From Candidatus Desulfofervidaceae bacterium (GTDB lineage Bacteria; Desulfobacterota; Desulfofervidia; Desulfofervidales; Desulfofervidaceae), in NCBI GenBank assembly GCA_021160485.1, contig JAGHCL010000100.1, forward strand, positions 1 through 9,128: a DNA stretch of 9,128 nucleotides, read 5' to 3'. Made by a program: the position numbers and the translations under genes. Numbering within the stretch: position 1 is the first letter of the stretch; each line of letters begins with the position of its first letter. Below, piece by piece: positions 1 to 6,624 of this stretch. The notes under the pieces are model-generated. The model had not been told where the DNA came from and searched no databases. It saw only the letters and a program-made list of their open reading frames with translations.

Positions 1-11
1 AAAAAGAGATG

Positions 12-40
12 TTTACAAGAATTTTTTTAAATGCTACAAA
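12..40 (+). promoter_or_regulatory. Probable sigma-70 type promoter of the ferredoxin gene
   Basis: A -35-like TTTACA lies at 12-17 and a -10-like TACAAA at 35-40, separated by 17 bases. A TG dinucleotide one base before the -10 (32-33) gives an extended -10 element. Transcription would begin near 47, leaving a leader of roughly 20 bases that contains the ribosome binding site. The match is by eye to the housekeeping consensus, and the organism's actual consensus is unknown. Confidence 0.5.
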
Positions 41-57
41 GCAAACAAAATTTTAGT

Positions 58-64
58 AAGGAGG
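58..64 (+). promoter_or_regulatory. Strong Shine-Dalgarno site that fixes the ferredoxin start
   Basis: AAGGAGG sits 5 bases before the ATG at 70, and the surrounding TAAGGAGGGTGA almost fully complements the 16S rRNA 3' end. This selects ATG 70 over the in-frame ATG at 31, which has no such site and would add 13 residues not typical of small ferredoxins. The site suggests a highly translated gene. Confidence 0.85.
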
Positions 65-69
65 GTGAC

Positions 70-258
70 ATGGCGTTTAAACCTAGCAATGACAAAGATT
101 GTTGTACAGGATGTGGGGAGTGTGTAGAAATTTGTCCAGTTAATGTATGGGAAATCGTAGATGGAAAATCCGAACCAGTAAATGCTGATGAATGTGTGGG
201 TTGTGAAAGTTGTGTGGAAGTCTGTCCTGATAATTGCATTACTGTAGAAGAGATTTAA
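70..258 (+). CDS. 2[4Fe-4S] ferredoxin (clostridial/bacterial type)
   Basis: This encodes a 62-residue soluble cytoplasmic electron carrier with two [4Fe-4S] clusters. It would shuttle low-potential electrons between partners such as 2-oxoacid oxidoreductases, hydrogenases or other reductases; the partner is not identifiable here. Two CxxCxxCxxxCP motifs are complete: Cys12, 15, 18 and 22 followed by Pro23, and Cys42, 45, 48 and 52 followed by Pro53. As in this fold, the last Cys of each motif would ligate the other cluster. Two extra cysteines, Cys11 and Cys56, flank the motifs. The protein is acidic, as expected for a ferredoxin, and has no signal peptide or membrane segment. It has its own promoter, a near-perfect ribosome binding site and a terminator 28 bases after the stop, so it is probably a highly expressed monocistronic gene. 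Family assignment is secure; the physiological role is unknown. Confidence 0.95.
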   Translation: MAFKPSNDKDCCTGCGECVEICPVNVWEIVDGKSEPVNADECVGCESCVEVCPDNCITVEEI

Positions 259-285
259 AATAGTTTTGCTAACTAAACGGTGTTG

Positions 286-312
286 AAGGGGAGTGGTGAA
301 CTCCCCTTTTTT
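286..312 (+). terminator. Rho-independent terminator after the ferredoxin gene
   Basis: AAGGGGAG (286-293) pairs with CTCCCCTT (301-308) around a 7-base loop. The T run extends to 312, so the last stem T's merge into a six-T tail. The GC-rich stem plus T tract is a textbook intrinsic terminator. It separates the ferredoxin from tldD, which starts about 40 bases later. Confidence 0.9.
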
Positions 313-339
313 ATTTGGAATGATCCTAGAGTAGTGGGC

Positions 340-345
340 AGGGGA
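340..345 (+). promoter_or_regulatory. Ribosome binding site deciding the tldD start
   Basis: AGGGGA lies 7 bases before ATG 353 but only 4 bases before the overlapping GTG at 350. Normal spacing therefore favours ATG 353. Confidence 0.6.
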
Positions 346-352
346 AATTGTG

Positions 353-1732
353 ATGAAAGAGGTTAGTATTTACGATTTACAAAAGATACTGAGGTTGCTA
401 AGTAAAAATGCCGACCTGGCAGATATCTTCTGGGAAGAAAGCTTAGGAACCACTATTGTCGCTGAGAATAAAAAACTGGAAAAAATAACATATGGTGTAG
501 ATGCAGGGATTGGCCTACGTGTTTTGAGAGAAGGAAAAACACTTTATGGGTTTACTAATGATTTATCTCCGGCTAATTTGTATGAGTTAGCGAGTTTTCT
601 TTCTACCGAAATAAAAAGACAAGAAGGGAATTTGAGCGATATTCAAAAACTAGCTTCTGTAAAGACGCCGCTAAGACTCTCTCCCTGGCAAATACCTCTA
701 CCGGAGAAAATAGTATTAGTGCAAAGGGCAGAAAAAGTGGCTTGGGATAAGAGTCCTGTCATTTGCCAGGTGAAAGTGACGTACCGTGAGCACATGAGGA
801 AGATTAAGATAATGACTTCTTTAGGACATTTTTCGGAAGAACTTCAGATGCGGCTTGTGTTTTACGTTCAGGCTGTGGCTGAAAAAGATGGCGTGCTCCA
901 GACAGGTTATGAACCCATTGGTGCTACAAAAGGAATGGAATTATTTGAGACTAAATCACCTGAGGAAGTGGCAGAAATAGCGGTTGAACGGGCTTTAAAG
1001 ATGCTTAAAGCCCGCCCGGCTCCTAGTGGGAAAATGCCAGTGGTGTTATCTAGTGAAGCAGGCGGAACTATGATTCATGAAGCCATAGGTCATGGCCTAG
1101 AAGCCGATTTAGCTTTAGAAGGGCTTTCTGTATATGCACACAAACTTGGAGAGCAGGTAGCTTCACCCTTGATTACGGTTATCGATGACCCTACCCGGGA
1201 AGGGAATTACGGCTCGTATGTTTATGATGATGAAGGAGTTCCTGCCCAAAAGGTTACTCTTATAGAAAATGGCGTTTTGAAAACTTATCTTTACAATTTA
1301 GAGTATGCGTTTAAACAGGGTGTAGACAGTAATGGCCATGGGAGACGCCAGTCTTATAAACATAAGCCCATTCCAAGAATGGCAAACACCTATATTGCTC
1401 CAGGTAAGACTCCGCCAGAGGAGATAATAAAAACGGTAGAAAAAGGCCTGTTTGTGCGCAAGATGGGTGGAGGACAAGTAAATACAGTTAATGGAGACTT
1501 TGTTTTTGAAATAAGTGAGGCCTATCTGTTGGAAAAGGGACAAATTGGAGAACCTGTGCGTGGGGCCACTTTAGTGGGCAATGGCCCTAACGTATTGCAG
1601 TCTATTACAATGGTAGGAAATGATTTGGATTTTGGTATCGGAACTTGTGGTAAGGACGGACAACACGTGCCAGTAAGCGATGGACAACCTACACTGCTTA
1701 TCCCTGAAATTATCGTGGGTGGCACAACATGA
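353..1732 (+). CDS. tldD: TldD-family zinc metalloprotease
   Basis: This is a 459-residue TldD/PmbA-family protein, slightly shorter than the roughly 480 residues of E. coli TldD. In the known TldD-TldE complex, TldD carries zinc and degrades unfolded peptides threaded into the dimer, and it processes peptides such as microcin B17 and CcdA. The catalytic HExxxH is seen as HEAIGH at about residues 242-247, within the family-typical SSEAGGTMIHEAIGHGLEAD. The third zinc ligand is probably the Cys of GTCGKDGQ near residue 432, which corresponds to E. coli Cys454. The N-terminal half (about 1-200) is the less conserved substrate-cage domain. There is no signal peptide, so a cytoplasmic location is expected. 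The start is ATG 353, with GTG 350 as an alternative adding one residue. No TldE/PmbA partner is visible in the window. The gene precedes two peptide-ABC ATPase genes on the same strand by 52 bases, so co-transcription is possible. Confidence 0.93.
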   Translation: MKEVSIYDLQKILRLLSKNADLADIFWEESLGTTIVAENKKLEKITYGVDAGIGLRVLREGKTLYGFTNDLSPANLYELASFLSTEIKRQEGNLSDIQKLASVKTPLRLSPWQIPLPEKIVLVQRAEKVAWDKSPVICQVKVTYREHMRKIKIMTSLGHFSEELQMRLVFYVQAVAEKDGVLQTGYEPIGATKGMELFETKSPEEVAEIAVERALKMLKARPAPSGKMPVVLSSEAGGTMIHEAIGHGLEADLALEGLSVYAHKLGEQVASPLITVIDDPTREGNYGSYVYDDEGVPAQKVTLIENGVLKTYLYNLEYAFKQGVDSNGHGRRQSYKHKPIPRMANTYIAPGKTPPEEIIKTVEKGLFVRKMGGGQVNTVNGDFVFEISEAYLLEKGQIGEPVRGATLVGNGPNVLQSITMVGNDLDFGIGTCGKDGQHVPVSDGQPTLLIPEIIVGGTT

Positions 1733-1773
1733 TGTGTCGTTGTTAGTGATTAGTTGTTTTAATTCCACATCAT
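1729..1773. repeat. 8-bp inverted repeat in the tldD-oppD junction
   Basis: ATGATGTG at 1729-1736, overlapping the tldD stop codon, is the exact reverse complement of CACATCAT at 1766-1773, with 29 bases between the arms. There is no T tract, so it is not a terminator. It could be a weak RNA stem or a protein site just before the oppD-type start at 1785, or it could be chance. Confidence 0.35.
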
Positions 1774-1784
1774 TAATTTACACT

Positions 1785-2744
1785 ATGTTACTTGAAGTTA
1801 AAGACCTTCATATCTGGTTTAAGAAAAAATCTGGTATTATTAAAGCAGTCAATGGAGTTTCTTTTTCTATTGCAGCCAACGAAAGTTTGGGCTTGGTGGG
1901 GGAATCGGGTTCTGGTAAAAGTATAACAGCCTTATCTCTTCTTCGTTTGGTGCCTTCTCCAGGAGAAGTCGTAAAAGGAGAGATTAAATTCGAAGGACAG
2001 AATATATTAACCCTGCCAGAGGAAGAAATACATCGTTTGCGGGGACGTAAAATCGCTATGGTCTTTCAAGACCCCATGACTGCCCTCAATCCTGTTTTTA
2101 CCATTGGTGAGCAAATTGAAGAGGTCTTTAATTATCATTTTGGCTATACAAAAAAAGAGAGTAGGTATAAGACAATAGAGTTATTGAAATTAGTAGGTAT
2201 TCCAGGAGCAGAGTCACGTGTAAATGCTTATCCGCATCAGTTAAGTGGGGGCATGCGGCAGCGGGTAATGATTGCCATGGCCTTAGCTGCTCAACCTGCA
2301 TTATTGATAGCAGATGAGCCTACAACAGCCCTTGATGTTACAGTCCAGGCTCAGATACTTACGTTGTTCCAGAAGCTAAAAAAAGAAATGGAAATGAGCA
2401 TTCTTTTTATTTCGCATGACTTGACGGTAGTTGCCCAGATTGCTGAACGTATCGCGGTTATGTATGCAGGTAATATTGTGGAAACAGCAAGCACAGAAGA
2501 GATTTTTACAAGACCATTTCATCCTTACACAAATGGTTTATTGAAAGCAATTCCTCACATAGAACATGTGTCTGTCAAGAAGAGGTCCTTAAAGGCTATT
2601 CCTGAGGGGGAAGCATTTAATATCGAGATTTGTTGCCCTTTTGTCCCGCGGTGTCCTAAAAAAATGAGTATTTGTTTAACTCAGAGGCCTTTACTTAAAG
2701 AAATTTCTCCTGGGCATAAAGTAGCCTGTTGGCTTTATGAATAG
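1785..2744 (+). CDS. oppD: OppD/DppD-type oligopeptide/dipeptide ABC transporter ATPase
   Basis: This is a 319-residue ATP-hydrolysing subunit of a peptide (or nickel/opine-family) importer, expected at the cytoplasmic face of the membrane as a heterodimer with an OppF-type partner. Visible motifs are Walker A GESGSGKS (39-46), Q-loop Gln95 in VFQDP, signature LSGGMRQR (153-160), Walker B LLIADEP (173-179) and switch His211. The C-terminal oligopeptide-transporter extension has Cys284-x5-Cys290-x6-Cys297-x17-Cys315, the pattern that binds a [4Fe-4S] cluster in mycobacterial OppD. ATG 1785 was chosen because family homology begins at MLLEVKDL, and the longer upstream frame lies inside tldD. 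No good Shine-Dalgarno precedes it, so translation may be weak or coupled to tldD. No permease or binding-protein gene is present. DppD cannot be separated from OppD on sequence alone. Confidence 0.9.
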   Translation: MLLEVKDLHIWFKKKSGIIKAVNGVSFSIAANESLGLVGESGSGKSITALSLLRLVPSPGEVVKGEIKFEGQNILTLPEEEIHRLRGRKIAMVFQDPMTALNPVFTIGEQIEEVFNYHFGYTKKESRYKTIELLKLVGIPGAESRVNAYPHQLSGGMRQRVMIAMALAAQPALLIADEPTTALDVTVQAQILTLFQKLKKEMEMSILFISHDLTVVAQIAERIAVMYAGNIVETASTEEIFTRPFHPYTNGLLKAIPHIEHVSVKKRSLKAIPEGEAFNIEICCPFVPRCPKKMSICLTQRPLLKEISPGHKVACWLYE

Positions 2745-2871
2745 GATGATTAAATCCTGTAAGGTCAAAGGAAAGATGGCAAATTGTTTTTTAACTGTTC
2801 CTGTGTGCTAACGAAATTATTTTGATAGTCTGTCCATACTTGGATTAACAGAGATTAGGTAGATAGAAACT

Positions 2872-3816
2872 ATGATTTTAAAAGCAAAGGCTCTCTTGAA
2901 ACGCTATAAAGTTAGACCGCATCCTTTCAGTCTTAAGTCTTTAACCCTTACGGCGGTAAACGTAGTTGATTTGGAAATAAAAAAAGGAGAATTGTTAGGT
3001 CTGGTTGGGGAGAGTGGTTGTGGGAAATCCACTCTGGGGAAATTACTGCTGCTTTTGGAAAGACCGGATGCAGGTGAGATTTGGTGGCAAGATACCTGCC
3101 TTACTACCTTGTCTCCAGGTAAACTAAAATCCTGGCGTCGTTTTATCCAACCTATTTTTCAAGATCCTTTTGCCTCTTTAAATCCCAAACACAGTATAGG
3201 ACAAATTTTAAAGGAGCCTTTAATTGTTCATCACCTGGGGGGAGAGAAAGAAAGGGAAAAACGTGTGGCCCAAATTTTACAAGAAGTCGGGTTACCTCCC
3301 AAAATTAAGCATGTTTATCCCCATGAACTTTCTGGGGGACAGAGACAGAGAGTAGCCATTGCCCGTGCCCTTATATTGGAACCTCAACTTATAATAGCGG
3401 ACGAACCTACTTCTTCTTTGGACGTTTCTGTCCAGGCTCAAATCATTAATTTATTATTGAAGATTCAAACCCAAAGGCAGATTACATACCTTTTTATATC
3501 CCATAATTTAAGCCTACTTGCCGAAATAGCTGATAGGATAGCAGTAATGTATTTGGGTAAAATTATTGAAATTATGGAAAGAAAAGATTTTCTATCTGCG
3601 CACCATCCTTATACAACTTTGCTTTGGTCTTCTGTTCCTACTTTAGAACAAAAAAAACTGGATATACCTGTGGGAGAACCCCCCAATCCTTTACATTTGC
3701 CTACCGGGTGTTGTTTCCATCCTCGCTGTAAGTATGTAAAGGAAATTTGCAAAAAGGAAGAGCCACCTTTAAAGGAAATAAAAACAGGCCACTGGATTGC
3801 CTGCCACTTGTTTTAG
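2872..3816 (+). CDS. oppF: OppF/DppF-type oligopeptide/dipeptide ABC transporter ATPase
   Basis: This 314-residue protein is the likely partner nucleotide-binding subunit of the preceding ATPase. Motifs are complete: Walker A GESGCGKS (46-53), Q-loop Gln97 in IFQDP, signature LSGGQRQR (153-160), Walker B LIIADEP (173-179) and switch His211. The C-terminal extension has Cys280-x5-Cys286-x6-Cys293-x17-Cys311, the same spacing as in the upstream ATPase, so both halves might hold an iron-sulfur cluster. The start ATG 2872 places family homology at residue 2; upstream is only a weak AGG about 13 bases away. An unusual 127-base gap separates it from the oppD-type gene, whereas these pairs normally abut or overlap. 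Its stop codon overlaps that of the opposing receiver-like gene. The substrate cannot be told from ATPases alone. Confidence 0.9.
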   Translation: MILKAKALLKRYKVRPHPFSLKSLTLTAVNVVDLEIKKGELLGLVGESGCGKSTLGKLLLLLERPDAGEIWWQDTCLTTLSPGKLKSWRRFIQPIFQDPFASLNPKHSIGQILKEPLIVHHLGGEKEREKRVAQILQEVGLPPKIKHVYPHELSGGQRQRVAIARALILEPQLIIADEPTSSLDVSVQAQIINLLLKIQTQRQITYLFISHNLSLLAEIADRIAVMYLGKIIEIMERKDFLSAHHPYTTLLWSSVPTLEQKKLDIPVGEPPNPLHLPTGCCFHPRCKYVKEICKKEEPPLKEIKTGHWIACHLF

Positions 3817-4235
3817 GCTAACTCCAATTCTTCCCTTATTTTTTGAAAGCCCCGATAAAGGGCATCGTGCGTTTCTACTATTTGTGGAAGGAATTTAGAA
3901 AGATATGGTAGGTCTTTGACATTGATAACAGCATTCACGTTTTTTACAAAGGCACCAATTTGATCAAAGGTTTTCATTTCTGCATCTATCAAAATGAAAA
4001 TGGTGTTTCTTCTCTTTTCTATGGGAATGTGAAATAGAGCCTGTTCTATTTTAGGGTGGTTTTGAAGGAAACCGGCGTTCAAAAAAACCATGTTGTAATT
4101 GCCGATAATAAGCCTTTGCAGCGCAGTTTGTTCTTCTTCCACCTGAATTATCTCTGCTTCCCAACCCAATTCTTGGAATGCCTTGTGAATTACATCGCCA
4201 ATGTTTTCAGGGATAGCTATTAATAATACACGCAT
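3813..4235 (-). CDS. Receiver-like (CheY-fold) protein lacking the phospho-acceptor Asp
   Basis: This 140-residue protein has the alternating beta/alpha pattern of a response-regulator receiver domain. Strands are MRVLLIAI (1-8), YNMVFLNA (47-54), TIFILID (78-84) and NAVINVK (101-107), with helices between. Key residues are altered: the strand-3 position normally Asp is Asn53, the acidic pair after strand 1 is Pro-Glu (9-10), and the strand-4 Thr/Ser is not evident. Lys107 may match the conserved lysine of strand 5. It is therefore probably a pseudo-receiver that does not take part in Asp phosphorelay. There is no output domain; a short helical tail (about 120-140) follows. An AAGGA lies about 11 bases before the ATG, and the gene starts 14 bases after the stop of the divergent PilT-like gene, so it is almost certainly in that operon. 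A role in regulating that ATPase is inference; the fold call is by eye. Confidence 0.6.
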   Translation of the reverse strand: MRVLLIAIPENIGDVIHKAFQELGWEAEIIQVEEEQTALQRLIIGNYNMVFLNAGFLQNHPKIEQALFHIPIEKRRNTIFILIDAEMKTFDQIGAFVKNVNAVINVKDLPYLSKFLPQIVETHDALYRGFQKIREELELA

Positions 4236-4249
4236 AGTTAGTTAAATCC

Positions 4250-5416
4250 TTAAAGCAATTCAAAGCTATCTTTAGTTTCTTCCTCTACGGTTAAACCTTC
4301 TATTTCAGAAGTGATTTCTCCTCGTTTGACTTTTATTTGGTCAATTCCCCTTCTTACAACTGAGCGGAAGGTGGCATGAATAAGGGCTGTATCTTCATCT
4401 ATTATTCCCTTTTCGTAGGCACGGATTAAACATTGGTCAAAAGTCTGCATACCAAAAGTGCTGCCTTTGGTGAGAATGTCATAGAATGTTTCCTGTTCAC
4501 CCTGGCCCAAAATGGCATCCTGAACCCTGAGGGTGTTTTTTAAGATTTCAAAGATGGCGAGACGTTTTCCATCCTGTGTTGGTAACAATTTTTGGCAAAT
4601 GATCCATCTCAAAGACCCAGCCAAACGAATACGGGCAAATTGTTCTTCTGCTTTTCCAAGCATATCTACTATTCTGTGGATTACCTGACCAGCATAGGTA
4701 GCATGAATAGTGCTTAATACTAGGTGCCCTGTTTCGGCTGCGCTTAAAGCTATTTTGACTGTTTCCACATCGCGCATTTCACCGACCATGATTACATGGG
4801 GAGCCTGACGTAGGGCGGCCCTTAATGCAGTAGCAAAGTCATTAAAATCAGTTCCCAATTCCCTTTGGTTAAAGGTTGATTTATAGGGAGTGAAAGTAAA
4901 TTCAATTGGGTCTTCCAGAGTAATAATATGTACTGACTTATTGCGATTAATTTCTTCTAAAATGGCAGCAATAGAAGTAGATTTACCGCTACCAGTGGGA
5001 CCGGCAAAAAGAACAATCCCTGAAACCTCTTTTGCGATTTCTTTAAACACAGAGGGTAAATTTAGCTCTTCTATGGTAGGTATACTTTCAGGTAACTTGC
5101 GCATAACGATGGCGTAACCCGTACGTTGAGAGAAGATATTTACACGCAAGCGAATATTACCTACCTGATGTGATAGATCACAAGAGCCTGTGGTAATTAA
5201 CTCCCGCAACAGACGGCGTTTGTTGTTTATTAAGGCGAGGGCAATACTTTCAGTTTGAAATGGAGAAAGCTTTTTTAATCCACTTATATTTAACCGCTGG
5301 ACCTGACCGTGGAGGATTATTTCTAGAGGTTGATAGGGGGTAAAAATAATATCAGATAACTTCGGATATGTTTCTATAACCTTTTTAATGAAAAAATTTA
5401 CAATCTTTTTATCCAT
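4250..5416 (-). CDS. Divergent PilT/PilU-like type IV pilus retraction ATPase
   Basis: This is a 388-residue GspE/PilT-superfamily secretion ATPase. Such hexamers sit at the cytoplasmic base of type IV pili and drive pilin disassembly. Visible motifs are Walker A GPTGSGKS (139-146), Asp box ITLEDPIEF (165-173), Walker B VIMVGEMRD (208-216 region, Glu213) and His box GHLVLSTIHA (230-239). It diverges from canonical PilT: the DPD before Walker B reads APH, the N-terminal ASDLHL motif is reduced to LSDIIF (20-25), and the AIRNLIRE retraction motif is replaced by unrelated sequence near 294-304. It also has an acidic C-terminal tail (about 365-388) lacking in the neighbouring PilT. The core ATPase residues look intact. 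It may be an accessory PilU-like motor working with the upstream pilT product. A partial AAAGAG site precedes ATG 5416. A promoter-like region and ATGCAT cluster lie in the 125-base gap upstream, so it may be expressed independently of pilT. Confidence 0.85.
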   Translation of the reverse strand: MDKKIVNFFIKKVIETYPKLSDIIFTPYQPLEIILHGQVQRLNISGLKKLSPFQTESIALALINNKRRLLRELITTGSCDLSHQVGNIRLRVNIFSQRTGYAIVMRKLPESIPTIEELNLPSVFKEIAKEVSGIVLFAGPTGSGKSTSIAAILEEINRNKSVHIITLEDPIEFTFTPYKSTFNQRELGTDFNDFATALRAALRQAPHVIMVGEMRDVETVKIALSAAETGHLVLSTIHATYAGQVIHRIVDMLGKAEEQFARIRLAGSLRWIICQKLLPTQDGKRLAIFEILKNTLRVQDAILGQGEQETFYDILTKGSTFGMQTFDQCLIRAYEKGIIDEDTALIHATFRSVVRRGIDQIKVKRGEITSEIEGLTVEEETKDSFELL

Positions 5417-5456
5417 TTAAGCACTCTTTACAATATTCTTTTCCCCACTCTAGTAC

Positions 5457-5488
5457 CATGCATAAACATATATATGCATAAATGCATG
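5457..5488. repeat. ATGCAT palindrome cluster between the two PilT-type genes
   Basis: Three copies of the self-palindromic ATGCAT occur at 5458-5463, 5474-5479 and 5482-5487. The outer arms CATGCAT (5457-5463) and ATGCATG (5482-5488) form a 7-bp inverted repeat, and ATGCATAAA recurs directly at 5458-5466 and 5474-5482. The cluster lies 41-72 bases upstream of the ATG of the divergent PilT-like gene and overlaps a promoter-like sequence. This arrangement would suit an operator for a dimeric regulator. No known regulator is recognised. Confidence 0.55.
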
Positions 5489-5498
5489 TTGCGTTCAA
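5469..5498 (-). promoter_or_regulatory. Possible promoter for the divergent PilT-like gene
   Basis: Reading the minus strand, TTGAAC (plus 5493-5498) resembles a -35 box and TATATA (plus 5469-5474) a -10 box, with 18 bases between. The spacer contains two ATGCAT palindromes, so a bound factor could block or reposition polymerase. Each hexamer matches the consensus at only about four positions, so this is tentative. Confidence 0.35.
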
Positions 5499-5541
5499 GT
5501 GTTCTTTCTGTCTCCCCTTTTGGGATAGTTGCAATAACTAT

Positions 5542-6624
5542 TTATACTTCAGTAAAATCCTTAGGGATATGTTTTAAAAATGATTTAAATTTTGATTTAT
5601 CTATAGCATTCAAATAGGCATCTTCAGGGTCTATCCATCCCCTTCCTAAGAGATCCATAATGGCATCATCCAAAGTTTGCATTCCATACCTTTTCCCTGT
5701 TTGAATAAGGGAGGAAAGTTGATGGGTCTTATTTTCCCTAATGAGATTTCTTACGCCATAAGTGCCAACCATAATTTCCAGAGCGGCCACCCTTCCAGGC
5801 TTATCCACACGTTTAAAAAGGGTTTGAGAAATAATCCCCCTGATTACATCTGCAAGAAGCGAGCGGGTAAGGTTTTGTTCATCAGTAGGGAACATTTCTA
5901 CTATTCTCTCTACCGTTTTTGTTGCTCCAATGGTGTGAAGAGTGCTGAAAACAAGGTGGCCAGTAGCAGCTGCTTCCATGGCCAAACGAGCCGTCTCTAG
6001 ATCTCTAATTTCTCCTACTAGGATAATATCTGGATCTTCTCTTAAAGCACTTCGTAAGGCCGCCGCAAATGATTTAGTATGGGTGCCTACTTCCCGATGG
6101 GTAATAATACAATTTTTATGAGGATGAACGAATTCTATCGGATCTTCAATGGTAATAATTCTGGCTTTTCTTCTCTCATTAGCGTAATCAATAATGGCAG
6201 CCAAGGTGGTAGATTTACCACTACCTGTAGGGCCAGTGACCAAAACAAATCCTTTAGGCAGCATCGCCATACTTTTTAGAACTTGAGGCAAGTGCAATTC
6301 GTCTATGGTCTTAATCTGATGTGGAATTTCACGAAAGGCTGCTCCAATTCCCTTCTTGTGCATGAAATAATTAGCCCTGTATCTGGCTAATCCAGGCACT
6401 TCGTAAGCGAAGTCCAAATCGCCTGTTTCTTCAAATATCTTCATTTGATATTCGGTAATAATTTCATAGAGCATGGGTTTGAGTTCAGCTTCATCCAATA
6501 CCTTATATTTTACCTTCTGCAATTCACCATGGATGCGCAAAATAGGAGGAGAACCTACTAAGAGATGTAAATCTGAGGCTTGGTATTCATGCATCAACTT
6601 AAAAAAGGCATCTATCTTAGCCAT
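5542..6624 (-). CDS. pilT: Type IV pilus retraction ATPase PilT
   Basis: This 360-residue hexameric motor powers pilus depolymerisation and so twitching motility, adhesion and DNA uptake. All PilT landmarks are seen: the N-terminal ASDLHLLVGSPPILRIHG (16-33), Walker A GPTGSGKS (131-138), Asp box TIEDPIEF (158-165), Walker B DPDIILVGEIRD (197-208, catalytic Glu205), His box GHLVFSTLHT (222-231) and the retraction-specific GVRNLIREN (290-298). Length is close to the usual 345-370. Unlike its neighbour downstream, it keeps DPD and the RNLIRE motif, so it is the canonical member of the pair. The start ATG 6624 overlaps the end of birA by 13 bases and has GAGGA 4 bases upstream inside birA, which implies translational coupling with the biotin genes. 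No pilin, PilB or PilC gene is in the window. Confidence 0.95.
   Translation of the reverse strand: MAKIDAFFKLMHEYQASDLHLLVGSPPILRIHGELQKVKYKVLDEAELKPMLYEIITEYQMKIFEETGDLDFAYEVPGLARYRANYFMHKKGIGAAFREIPHQIKTIDELHLPQVLKSMAMLPKGFVLVTGPTGSGKSTTLAAIIDYANERRKARIITIEDPIEFVHPHKNCIITHREVGTHTKSFAAALRSALREDPDIILVGEIRDLETARLAMEAAATGHLVFSTLHTIGATKTVERIVEMFPTDEQNLTRSLLADVIRGIISQTLFKRVDKPGRVAALEIMVGTYGVRNLIRENKTHQLSSLIQTGKRYGMQTLDDAIMDLLGRGWIDPEDAYLNAIDKSKFKSFLKHIPKDFTEV

Noticed and set aside
1680..1784. Upstream in-frame extension of the oppD-type gene starting inside tldD
   Set aside because: The extra 35 residues show no ABC-family similarity and lie partly in the tldD coding region. Family homology begins at ATG 1785.
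2776..2811. 11-codon mini-frame in the oppD-oppF gap
   Set aside because: The AAAGGA before it is only 3 bases from the ATG, and the peptide has no recognisable feature.
2822..2850. Promoter-like TTGATA before the oppF-type gene
   Set aside because: The sequence 17 bases downstream (TTAACA) is a poor -10 box, so the pair is not convincing.
5510..5530. Small hairpin-like sequence after pilT as a terminator
   Set aside because: The stem is only 3-4 base pairs (CCC against GGG) and is not followed by a T tract on the minus strand, so it does not support termination.
5677..6000. Plus-strand open frames antisense to the pilus ATPase and birA genes
   Set aside because: They are fully covered by strongly conserved minus-strand genes and show no recognisable protein family, so they are treated as chance frames.
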